Assembly: GCF_001625305.1 (NCBI RefSeq)
Contig: NW_017803987.1
Coordinates: 1,942-65,941, forward strand
Origin: Branchiostoma belcheri
Taxonomy: Eukaryota; Chordata; Leptocardii; Amphioxiformes; Branchiostomatidae
DNA length: 64,000 nt
Direction of reading: 5' to 3'
Positions 37,801-51,242 of this stretch are shown one piece after another (the stretch's first letter is position 1; each line of letters starts with the position of its first letter). Position numbers and translations under genes: made by a program. The notes under the pieces were generated by a model. The model was not told the origin of the DNA. It saw only the letters and a list, made by a program, of their open reading frames with translations, and made no database searches.

Positions 37801-40800
37801 CTATAATTAATATAACGACATTGAATGATAATACTTTGAGCTGTTAACCTTTCAATGCAAGTGCAACGTTAACTGTCAAACTGTCTTTCATTCGAGTAAT
37901 ATTTCCAAATCTGTACACTGGGGTCGGGACATTATTTAATATGCTCTGTTATATAAGCGTTTTACCCGCATGAGGCATTGAGCACACTGCCTTTGATTCG
38001 GTTGGATGCACGTCATGTATTCATGTAAATGACTGATTTCGAGATTGAGAGATTGAGCTTTCAGTTGTTATTGTTACCTGATTATGCTAGTATATGTAAA
38101 TGCAGCAATTGCACCGTACGATACATTTCACAGAGTATGCTACACATTATGAAATAAGTATTGTATAGCTTTCGAAATGAAAAGAATGCAATGAATACAG
38201 TCTAAAACGCAGCACGATAAAAATAACATCTCTTGATGTTGTTTTTAAACAGGTTGTTTCCTGCTCGTGCCCTGAAGCCTGGACAGGAGAGTTCTGTGAG
38301 ACTGATAAGAATGAATGTGAGGAGGACCCGTGTTATCCAGGAGCGGCATGTACAGATATGGTAGCACCTGAACATGGCTTCGAATGCGGACCATGTCCTA
38401 ACGGTCTGCATGGGACTGGGGAGAAGTGTTATGGTCAGTAGGATCAACATTTTATTTTTTCCTAATGATAATGAACAAATGCTGTATTTATTTTAATTAT
38501 AACAAATTGTTCGATTATCCATTACACTAGTTATTGATAAGTGTTGCATGTGCCCAATCGGTTCCTTGGTCATGCCGCCGTGGCCAAGGACATTACAAAA
38601 GTGCAGGAAGTCAACGAAATGCGAATGTGCACATCACTCAATGTCGCAATGCCAATGATTTTACGAACCTCCTGTCACCAGACCAGATCAAACAAAGATA
38701 GTTCCCGTCCTCAAAGTTTACACACTGACCACTTGCGTTCCAGAAAATATTCGTCGACTTTTCAATGCAATGGTGTTTGCAACTGGCTTTTTAATATTAC
38801 GTGTTGTGTTTCATTTTGCAGATATCAATGAGTGTGTGCAAGGTCAGTTCTGTGAACAGCCCCATAACTGTGTGAATATCCTGGGCAGCTACACCTGTGG
38901 CTGTGATCTTGGTTACACCCTAGACAGCAATGGACTCAACTGTACTGGTAAGCGACGGAGTTGTATCATATTCTTTAAGAGCCAGTAGGACAACGATCAT
39001 TTGGCTAAAAAGATATATACCAGATCTTTGTGCGCCTATTTGAACTTCATTGGTAAATAAATTTGAAACTTAAATTCTAATTTTCGCAGGCAATAATAAC
39101 GTATGGAATTGTATCATTTTTTCTCTAGATATAGACGAGTGCGTAGAAGGCACAGCTGGTTGTGCAGTTGAGGCAACATGCACCAACACAGAGGGAAGCT
39201 TTATTTGTACCTGTACCACCGGATATACTGGAAATGGATCCTACTGTGCAGGTGATTCATTTACCTAATCAATTTTCTATGAAACATCAACTACTTAAAC
39301 CAGAGTAATTTCATTTGGGTGAAATTGGGTTTAAAGAGAAACTGTTTAAAATCAGACCCAGTCATTGGTGCCCTGAAAAAGGTCATCGAAACGTTTAATG
39401 CAGAAACGACCTAGCGGGTTGTTGCACGTGTATATTACATGTTCTCTCCCAAGTAAGAAATGTATTCCATATGAACCTCTGATGAGAGGTAAATCACTTC
39501 TTCATGTGATTTAAAGAAATACGCGAAAATATTTTACATTATTGTATACATCATTTCCGTACTATCTATATTGTATACATCTATCCACTTACTATTCTTT
39601 GTTTCAGATGTTGATGAATGTACAACTAGTTCTTCCTGTGATCGCCATGCAGTATGCGACAACACTGTTGGATCCTACACATGCACATGTAAGGCTGGCT
39701 ATGAAGGTAGCGGACGCAGGTGTGAGGGTAAGTTGTATCTACCCGTTGTTACTGTCCTTCTGAAGCTGAAGGTCTTGCAAAACTAAGTAAGCCAGTTGTT
39801 GTAACATAATCCAACATTATGTCCTTTTGACAAACGCGGCACAGCTGCCAATCAATTGTGAAGTATTTTGCTAATAAAGGTAACTTTTGTTAATTTTGTT
39901 GACACTAAAATATCATTTTGGACGGTTTTTATAATCCCTGTGTACATATTGTCCCTTCCGAACACTGCCAACACCACCAAATTCACCTGTATACAACTTG
40001 TGGCAGAGTTTGCCACTCAATCATCGGCTTGTTCAGTCACTAAAGAAGGCGCAGAGACCATCCTGGACCAAGCCCATCGTCTACTGAGACGGGAGGAGGC
40101 CGATGATGATGTCCCTTCCTTGTAGTATTTCAAGAAAAGGGGAAAGAAATGTAGATGAATTATAATGGCAACACACATGTGGCTTTGTATGTGTAAAGTT
40201 TTATTTTGTAAACGATAGATATAATCACAACATACATACCATATAGTTAGTGGTAGTATAGCTTCATATGTGTGTCTTCAATGATAAAAGATAGATCTAG
40301 CATGGGCATGACAGTGATAACACAAACTTTTTTGTTTAATCTTGTCTCCTCTATCAACATTATCAGGCATTTTATCAACATTAAAGGCAATGATACTTCA
40401 CCTTTAGACTCTGACAGTAGTATGACCTGTATGCTATAAGCCCACGTATACTTTCAGTATTGCTAACCAGTTGTCTCCAATGTGTTCATCTTATACCCTA
40501 CAGACCAAGATGAGTGTGTTGATCCGGACATCTGCCACACGAATGCAAGATGTACCAACTCCATCGGCTCCTACAGCTGCAGCTGCAACTCTGGTTACCG
40601 CCGAGAGGGGGCAGTGTGCACCAACGTGGATGAGTGTGAAGAGCTACTGGACAACTGTAGCCCGGGGCAGGGGATCTGTACAGATAACCCTGGGTCCTAT
40701 AGCTGTGCGTGTAGGGGTGGATATGCAGGAGACGGAATCACATGTAAAGGTTTGTTACAATTTCAATGTTGTATTAGCCTCTCCTTGTGAGTACACTTTA

Positions 40801-43800
40801 TGTAAAGAAAGAAATTGTACATAACATTGACAGATGGATACAAAATACGACCGGTGTCACAGCGATCTCGCCCTCCCGGGCTTTCGCCCTCCCCGTGACA
40901 AGAATCTCTAGAGACTTCGCCCTCCCCGCTAGTGATTTGGTCCCCCTCGAAAACTTCCGTTTAAGTACACAAATTTGTTGAATAATTCCAATCATAGTAT
41001 TTCGGTAAATTATAATACATGTAATCACTCTCAAAACTATACTACAAATGATCAGCTCAAATCCTGCGTTGTTTGGGTGCCTATGCTGTTGAGCATAGCA
41101 ACAGGTAATACTTCAACCAAAGAGGATACTTTCTTGCTTCAACCGAACCCGTACTAATATCGTTAGGATTGTTGAATCAAATTTGTGTACTTGCCATACC
41201 TGTGGTACGGTGTAAAAGACTTGTTAAACTAAGGGGAGGGAGGGGGGAGGGGCGAGATCTACGGAGGCGGGGCGAAATCGCCAGCGATCTCACCCGCCGG
41301 GAGAGCGAAATTGCTGGGGGGCGAGATCGCTGTGACACCGGCGCGAAAGAAGTTTTAGTTTAAAGAAACTTGTTTGTAAACAGTTCGTCATTAGTTGCAA
41401 AAAAAGCGCTCGGAACTGAAGACTAATGATATTTGAGTAACAGGCACCATCGAAAGGCCCTTTTGCACATTACTATTATTATTATTGCTTTCAGGAAATG
41501 CAAGTTTCGTTATCATCTGGAGAACATGTACACTCGGTTTAACTACCAGTATCATTACAAAGTAACGAAGGAATGATGCGTCTGTAAGCTGTAGTTCCAC
41601 CTCCTGTCCAACATTTAGATTATGTAACTTACTTGATTGTGACTTTATAGATCTTGACGAGTGTTCAGATGATGCTCTAAACAACTGCACTGAGAATGCG
41701 GATTGCGCCAATACGGAGGGCTCTTATAACTGCCTATGTACAGAGGGGTACAAAGGGATTGGTACAGAGAATTGCACAGGTAATTGGGATTAATTCTTTT
41801 CTCAACTTCTGATGAGCATGGGGTTTGTGATATTGGCATTGTGCAGGTGTACAGTAAAATTGGTCATGAGATCGTGTGGTCACGGTTTCTATTGATATTT
41901 CTGACAAGATGCTGTGTTCTTGAAAAAGGCACTTGAGTACAGTTACGCCTACTTTTCTCACTCCACCAAAGTGTAAAATGGGTCCCTGGCTTCGGTTGAG
42001 GAAAAGGCAGTGAAAGAAGAGGGGTGGCCTACGCATTCCAATACAGTGCCTTAGACATAGTGAGTTACAAACTTAGTGCCCTACGACCTTAAGAATTCAA
42101 TAGGACTCATTTTATCATGTCCAGTCTACCGTCCGAATCACATATTTTTTTCTTTCAACCAATACAGATGTGGACGAGTGTAAAATTGGTATAAATAACT
42201 GTGCTCAGGACGCAACTTGTATCAACATTCCGGGATCGTTCACGTGTTCGTGTAACGAAGGATTCGTCGGAAATGGGATTCAGTGTGAAGGTACTAACCA
42301 GTTTACATGTCTAACAATAAATGAGAACGTGTGATCATCATGAAGAGTAGATTCCAGTTTCTCTAGAAAGATGACATTCTATACCAATACCCCTTTTATA
42401 ATTGTACATGTAATAGAAAATGATAAGTTAAAGGAACGAATGTTTTATTGAAAAGCAGAAAGGTGTCAACAATCCACCTGCCATTTTGCACAATTTTTGT
42501 AAGAATCTACATAGAAAGGTAAATGAATCTGCATGTTATATGAAGTTGAGGCGATTATTATGCAGGTTACAATTGAGACGTTTCTTTGGTTAATTTGTTA
42601 ACTAGGACACGTAATTACATTTCGTTGCCGCAGACATTGATGAATGTGCAAGGGGAGAAGCTGACTGTGACATCGACACAAAAGCCGTCTGTACCAACCT
42701 GATTGGAGGCTACAACTGTACATGTTATAATGGTTACGAAGGAGACGGAAGGCACTGCACAGGTAGGAACACGCCAGTATAATTCACGCGAGTATGATTC
42801 AGTGGCTTATGTAGCTAGTGGTGACAGCGACAAAAAAATGTGATATCAAAAAAGGCACAAAGCCGTGTAGATGTAGAATGTTTAAAGGATTGTAGAAAAA
42901 ATCATGCGTCGTCAAAAAAAAATCATAATTACTTGGAAATAAACTGATGTGCATGTCGCATTCACAGATTTAAATGAGTGTATGGCTGACAACGGTAAAT
43001 GCTCTATGAACTGCACCAACACCGAGGGAAGTTATACCTGTAGCTGTGAGGATGGATACAGGCTGGCGGTCGATGGTTTTAAGTGTGATGGTACATTTTA
43101 CTCTTCCGTTAATAAAGCACATAGATTAATGGTCACCGAAATGATTCGGCGACTGTCTAAAATGCAAAATTAAAATTACATCCAGGACGTAACTTTGTAT
43201 TTAGGTAAATGTAATTTCTAGGTTAAGTATTTAGTGTCTTCGTCGCAAGTTCCTTTGCATCTATTATTGTAAACTTATCTATTAGTTATTTAGATTAATG
43301 TATGCATTCTGTTTAATAATCTATCGTACTATATGACCTGTTGTTCTGATGATCAGTGTATTTCCATCGCATTATTTGTTATCTACGATCGCTTCTTGAT
43401 GGTCACTAAGGCGTATCTATTTTCGATCGACCGTTCTTTTGTATTTCATTTTTTAAAAGGTTGTGTTATCTTGGCTTGTTAAATAAGTAAACAATAAGAA
43501 CAACGTATTTCTGTAGATATTGACGAGTGTGCAGAACAGCTGGATGACTGTGAACAAGCCTGCACCAACACTGACGGTGGATTCAGCTGCTCGTGTGTCC
43601 CAGGATTCATTCAAGTTGGGGACTCCTGTGAAGGTGAGGAGCTTTTCACCTAAACGTCCGTTTAACCTTTAGGCTACGAATTATTCGAAGGCAGCTGCTT
43701 GGCACAAAATGTGTAATGATTTAGGCCACAAGAAGATGATAAAAAGGCTGAAAATATTGTTCTGCTCATACAACAGGTATCAGTATATGCTCCGAAGGCT

Positions 43801-46800
43801 CTGTATGGTTGGATGGTTTAACATGTATGTTACCGCATCCACTACTGACCAAAATTAGCGGACGCTACTTGAAACATTTGGCAGATTTCAAAACCTATGT
43901 AGTTACGAGTACATGAGTTAAACACTTTCTGCAATTGAATAATTCTACAGCTTCTGAAAATTGCACCAGAACCGTCTGCACGAATGCGGACTGCTTTGTG
44001 GAGAATGGAATCGAGAGTTGCCTGTGTTTTTCTGGCTACAACATCACCATCGATGCCACAGTTTGCACTGGTAAGCCTGATGATAGCTGTTCAGTACTAG
44101 GGACATAGAAACTCGCCTTTGTTAGACTATGGATTCATGTCAAAAATTAATCAAAGCAATATTTCATGTTTACTCTCACACAAAAGAAGCAAGCCCTCAA
44201 ATAAATTAATGTACAATTAGTAGGTGTGATTAGCAACCTGAGGTTTGATTTGCCTATTTATTTCATTTTCTAAACACGTACTAGATTTGTTTCGAAGGAT
44301 TCTGATGATGGCAAAAATGTTTTGTTTCCCAATATGATTTATCTCTGTATAGAAAATTATATTGAGGTACATGTAGTAACGTTGTTTGAATTTTAGACAC
44401 CGACGAATGTTCCAGTAACACCCTAAATACCTGCGACCAGTTGTGTAACAACACAAACGGAGGTTACACGTGTGGTTGCGACAGTGGCTACATGATTGGT
44501 ACTGATGGTCGACAATGCACTGGTGAGATATCATACTTGCATCTGCATTCTCCAGTATGGAACTAATCATGACATACGTACAGTAACAATGTTTGGATTT
44601 TTTTAGATGGATTACTACTTGTGTGCCATGTCACTCATGAGAATTTACTACATTTTCTATATCAGGAATTTTTTTTCAATGATAGGGAGAGGTTTCTAGG
44701 TTGGGCTACGTAAATTGAATCGTGGCAAGACTATGATAGAATTTCACCATGTTCTGATTGCACGGTTTGAAAATGATTTCTTTCCACCTCTTGGCAGACA
44801 TTGACGAGTGTTCAGATAGCAGCCTGAATGACTGTGACCCTAATGCCTTCTGTAACAACAACCAGGGAGGGTACACCTGTAGCTGCAGACAGGGCTACAC
44901 CGGCAATGGGACATCCTGTGAAGGTACGTTAACATTCTCTAAGCATTACGTACAAACTCAAGATACTTTACCATGTTCCTTGACAGTGACGGTTGACGAA
45001 TGTTATGGTCCCCACTGTATCTATTGAATTCAACCGAAACGGTTTTAAAAACATTTGAATTACAACGCTGGGGTCCGGGTAGAGTCCCAGACTGATTTTT
45101 TGACTTACCGGTGCTCCCAGTCCCAACAAATTTGGCGCACCAGCTAAAATCTAGAAGCATCACTTTAAAGGTAGATCATCGTATCGAACCTTAAATGACA
45201 GGGCATCGCAGGAAAAAAATATGCTTTTGTACATAGAAATGCTCAGAGTGGAAGTATCACCATTAGAGAGTAAGAAAATAAGTATAAGCTTTGCATGGTG
45301 TAAAAACATTATACTACATGCAAGTTTTCAAGCTTTTGTTTTTTGAGTGTATGTATAAATTTCCACGCAGATTACGATGAGTGCACATTCGGCAGTCGAA
45401 TGGAGAATTGCAGTGCGAATTCTCAGTGTTTCAACTTCAACGGTGGTTTCAACTGCACCTGTCGGGACGGGTATACAGGAGACGGCTTCTTCTGTGCCGG
45501 TACGTTCTGTCGTTCTTGCTTACAAAAATATATAACAATGATCAATAGTTTTCCAAAACATTTCAAACAATAGGCATGAAAGCTCATCTGTGTTGGTATA
45601 AGCCGCGATGAAATAAAGATTAAACCCTGAACAGAGACGGGGGGCGACACAAGTTATCTGGCACATATGACCCGCTACTACGGAGTCAGCCGAGAATTCA
45701 TTGTATTGCTGGTAGTTAAAGGTTAGTCTTTATATCATAATTTGTATGTTTGATGCTATCATCCATAGATGTGGATGAGTGTACCGGTGATTCATCACAC
45801 TGTCATGAGCAAGCAGTATGCACAAACGTCCTGGGCAGCTTTGAATGTACCTGCAAAGATGGGTACAAAGGCACCAGAGCAGCATGTGAAGGTACATGAT
45901 CATGAGATACGCTAACCCTGTACGGTTACACATGGATGACAGTCCCTTGGTGATTTCGTTATCAATGAACATTGGAATTCGAAAGTGTAATTAAGACATG
46001 GAATCAGTAGCTCGGGAAGCATTCAGCAATAAAATTGTAATACCTCTGGAGTATGATTTGGTTAGTATAAGTTATCAAAGATAGCTGGGCACGTAGTTGT
46101 CCATATAATGATACGCCTGCGTACGTGTAGTATTACCAATGCCTAGTTTTCACAACCATTAATGCAGATTAATTCGGAATATGACAAGGAATGCTTGTTT
46201 TAACATGACTGACTATAGTTCGTATTCTTTTGGATTTCTTCTTTAAGACATCGATGAATGTGAAAACGGAGTGAGCCAGTGTGACGGAAACGCAACTTGC
46301 ACCAACAATGTCGGTTCCTATACCTGTACATGTGACGCTGGGTATACAGGTACAGGGAAAACGTGTACGGGTAAGTAATCCTCATCTTATTATTTATTAT
46401 TATTCATATACGCCTGGGGTCAGTTTTTGCCCCATACGGTGGTTTGAGGGTTAAATCGTACTCGCTGCCCAAAACTGCATTATGTAACATTAGGACGATA
46501 CGAGTAAGCTCATTTTTGGTGGATTATTTAAAAAGTAAGTTAAATCAACCCTAGCCCATTGCAAGTACATAACAGTAGCGTTTCTCCACAACGCATTAGA
46601 CTATTCATTATTGATCACTTAATATTGTTGACCTTAACTGTTTAGATATGTGTGATGTGTATGACAAATTAGAACCCTGTGTTATTTGTATGTAGCCTTT
46701 ACATGTTTTCAATGATAAGTAATATTAAGCCTACTTCCCTGCCAGATGTGGACGAGTGTCTAAGTGGACAGGATGACTGTCATGAACAGGCATCATGTCG

Positions 46801-49800
46801 AAACACGGAGGGCAGCTATGTATGCTCCTGCAATACCGGTTTTACAGGCAGCGGGACGAATTGTGAAGGTTAGCTGGTGTAATACACAAAACATATGCGA
46901 TTTTGTTCTGTCACACAATAACTCTATTAGTTTAAATTCTGTTTTACATTTCGTTTTAAAGAGGTTTGTTTTGCTTTATAACTCTTTCCAGAACAGCCAC
47001 CTTCTCATCTCTCTTTGGTTACTTTAATTTTTATATTGATATATGTATCTATATAACATTTTCTTATTTTAAGTCTCATAAGTCATGAGTGGTGCAATAG
47101 AAGTGACATTATCTTCTTCTTTGTTTATTTACCATGCAAGCTAGAAATACAATTTGTGCCACTGCCTCAAAGATTAATTAGTAAATCCCTCGTGTCTGCT
47201 AGTGAGTATACATGAAAAAAACGGTTCAGAAATCATTTGATTTTTTATGTCACTGATGCTAACGAGTTGGATTACCATACCTCAGATGAACACGAATGTA
47301 CACAAGGCACAGATACTTGCACAGAAAACTCGGTGTGTACGAACACTATCGGTTCCTTCACGTGTCCCTGTAAGCCTGGTTACTTCGGGAGTGACTGTGT
47401 GGATGTTCATGAGTGTGAGGACGGCATTGACAACTGTCATGACCACGCAGACTGTACAAACACCCCCGGTTCCTACAGCTGCACGTGCCATTCTGGTTAC
47501 TTTGGAGATGGAACTGTCTGTACAGGTTAGTACGATTCTTTCATAGTTTGATACAGTATTGGCTGGGGAAGACCAGCACGCTCGTCAGCGCCTGCACGAA
47601 ACCCTGATTTTTCACGGTTTTCGTTAGATGTTTGGTCACCGTGCATTAGAATTTTGCCTGTTACAGAGGATATCTTTTCCAACATAACATCTGGAGACCA
47701 TAAACTTATATGCGCAAATGCGATATTATATGAGACATTCTGCCGAACTGCTATACGCACAATACATTCCGGATTTCGCGCAGTGCAGTACGTTCTACCA
47801 ACTTGCTGGGAAGACCTAAGACAGGTTGAGAGCTATTTTTCTTGTATGGCAAAGATTTTAAGCAAGTGTGCATTAAACACACAATTTAGCTGAAAGATGT
47901 GTATTCTGAGTGTATCTCTGTACACCTGTATGAGCACTGTTTAATTCCACAAGACATATATATTTTATTATTTATTTATTTCTATCGAGAGCAAGAGGCA
48001 CGTGGTGTAATAATGACTAGCTTTAACATTTTAACATTTTATTTTGCAGAAGAATCCTAGAAGACACGTTCTTATGACTTCAGTATCAACACGATAAGGC
48101 GTGTTCAGTTTTATTGACTTGAGTATGTGATTTCTTTCTTGTATCAGATATTAACGAATGCGAAAACGGAATGAGTCATTGTGATGGGAACGCAACTTGC
48201 ACCAACACTGTCGGTTCCTATACCTGTACATGTGACGCTGGGTATACAGGTACAGGGAAAACGTGTACGGGTAAGTAATCCTCATCTTGTGATTTTATCA
48301 TTCTGATTCCTTCCTTGTTATTTATGCATTCTATACGGTATCTAGAACATTGAGTCTTTTACAGACATTGGTGGTTTATAGATTTGTAAAGTTCTTTGCT
48401 TCACGTCAACGTACCAACGTTTCAATGACCATACAGTGTCATCTTCATCAGAGCTGATATGACGAATTTTCTGACTATTGTTTTCTAGATTTTGATGAGT
48501 GTGCAACAAACCCGGACATCTGTGATGACAACGCTAACTGTACGAACACTCCCGGCTCCTACAGCTGCACATGTTATTCTGGTTACTCTGGAAATGGAAC
48601 TTTCTGTACAGGTGAGAAAATATTTGAACGTGTTGATAAATATTAACCAGTGATGTGTTGAAGACAAGTTCCATCTATTGTAGGAGTTGTATTTTAGCTT
48701 AGAGTCTTATCTACTAATATTCATTTTGTACAATGTGCTTTTGGTGGTTCAGACCCAACCAGCTGAGCCTGCCTAAGATTAACACAATTATCATTGCCAA
48801 TAAATACAAATACGAATACAAAAGTCCTAAAATTTCTGTGAATAGATACAATATCCATAGAACAATAGCCATAATTCGTATATGGGATATATTGCAAACC
48901 ATGGCAAAGATAGTAAATCTAAAATAAATGGAAATGATATCAAATCTTTATATAAACCACAGTAATAGCAGTGACGAAAGGAAGCACTCCAACAACACCA
49001 ACATCAATGACTGTCACTTCAGAACCGCGTGAGTTCAAAACCTTATTTCATTTTAATATCATCTCCTGATTTATTTTGTACGTTAGATGTTGTTGGCAGG
49101 AATGGCTGTTACATTTTACTATAGACAATGATGTCTTTTTTAATTTTATAATTTCACCTGAAGATCGCGATATATTGTACCAATCCATGTCATTATGTGT
49201 GTTATGTTTTTTTTTTATAACGGACGTGTGAATTTTCGTCTTTCATAGCAAAACCGCGAAAGTTTGTACCAGCTCAAATAACGATGGAGAAAACGTTTAG
49301 GGCTGAATACAATGACAAGACTTCAGCAGAGTACATGGAACTATCATCGCAGTTGAAAACATCAGTGAGTTTTACCTTGTTTATGTGGCATTCCCACTTG
49401 CCACTAACTCTTCCAACCTGAAGTCTTTAGGCTTAATATCCTGAGATGATCCCTGAATAGCTTCATCAGGTTGGTAAGTCACTGAAGAAAGGGACTCCTT
49501 TTAGACAACCAACTTGTTCTATAACGTTATATGCCGAAGTTTTGGTGACCGTCTGTCACCTTCCTCATGGTTATTCGGACTGGTTAAAGTACAGCACAGG
49601 TGTCGCTGCTATAGATGCGTTCCCAAACGTAAAATATTTACATGGATAGAGAGAACTGTATCTACAGTACGGTCCCAAACGTACAAGCGTGTAAAACGTA
49701 CAAAATTGTTGTTAAATACATGTCACTTGGGTCTGTAAAAAAAGTCGTCTCATTACTCTAATCCTGAGAAGATAGTAGCGCTCTGAGTTGACCCGCGGGG

Positions 49801-51144
49801 TTAGTTGTTAAATCAGACGCCCTGTTATTGCACAATAGTCTTCTGTATCTGTATCTGTATAGCCGGTATAACCGCCTTTCGGCGTAACACACCAGTCTTA
49901 GCCATGTATAACCAATTTCATAGGACAATATAGGTCGTGTAGTTTGCATACTTGTTCAAAATCACTGATGTTAACATCTTGTGTAATATAATTTCCACTA
50001 GCTCGCTGTCATCTACACCGGAATTCCTGGGTTCGTCGAGATTATCATCATTCAATTTGTGTAAGTACGGGCAAACATTACGTTCCATTTCATTACATAT
50101 ATGTATGCTTCGAATTCATAGAAATTTCAGATACAATGTACTAGGAACCATGCTACCTCTAGATACCTAGACCGTTTTTTTTTACCAGATCCAAAACATT
50201 TCTGGGCTGTTATCGCATACATGTACTTGCACGCGATAAACTTGCTTACTTACCCAGCACATCCCAAGTCCTATCATGATCAGCTCCCGCTCAGTATGTC
50301 GCCTCCAGGACGGTCCCTCCTTCTTCTCCTTATGACTCGTAAATCCGTAGTCTTCACCAGACTTCTTTTGCGGGCTGAATAATCGTAGAAATCGGCCTAA
50401 AAATGGTATTAATAGGCCAGAGAAGGTAGCCGGCCAGAGAAGCTCCATTTGTCCATCACACTCCTCAGGTACACAAAGGACTCCACCTCGACTGTCTCAC
50501 TGCCTTCTGCATGTGATTGGGATGTTGATGAGTGGTGGCGTTAACTTTTAGGACATCTGTTTTCTTCTTGTTGATCTTGAGTCTAACTCTGGCCGCTGTT
50601 GAATCCAAGTGGATAGTCTTGTCCGGGACCTGCACCTGGCTGTGGTAGTGCGAGAGGAGTGTTACACGTAGATGCTTGCACGCGTTGCTTTTTGGCAAAG
50701 AATGTTGTTACATCTTTGTTCTGTTAACCTTAGCGCTGGCAGTGTAAAAGCCAGATACGCAGCGGTTTTTGTCGTGGAAGACTCTCAACCTGACAGCATC
50801 ATCCAGGATATGGCTAAGACGAACCTTCAGCAGGCGATCACTAGCGGCAGGTTTGCCCCCACACTCCAGGTCACCAGTAGTGACAGCCTGCAGCCGACTG
50901 TGCTTACGGAAGAAGGTGGGTACTGTTGGATGACCATCGTAAAATGCCCAACCAGCAGCATGTGATCATTATTATTTAGTAGCAGTAATAGCCGTTAAAA
51001 GGAGTTCTCTCTAGATCTTTTTGTAAACTTAATGTTGTATGAAAATGTTGCTCTCTGTTTCCCTGTGTGTGTGTGCGTGCTTGTACTTATGTGTGTGTGA
51101 ATGTGTGTGTGTGTGAATGTGTGTGTGTGAATGTGTGTGTGTGA

Positions 51145-51181
<37 letters not shown>

Positions 51182-51203
51182 TTTCTGTGTGTGTATGTGT
51201 GTC

Positions 51204-51242
<39 letters not shown>

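Noticed and set aside
47237-47285. DANELDY just before exon 62 as part of an EGF domain
   Set aside because: It lies upstream of the acceptor (CCTCAG) and has no cysteine.
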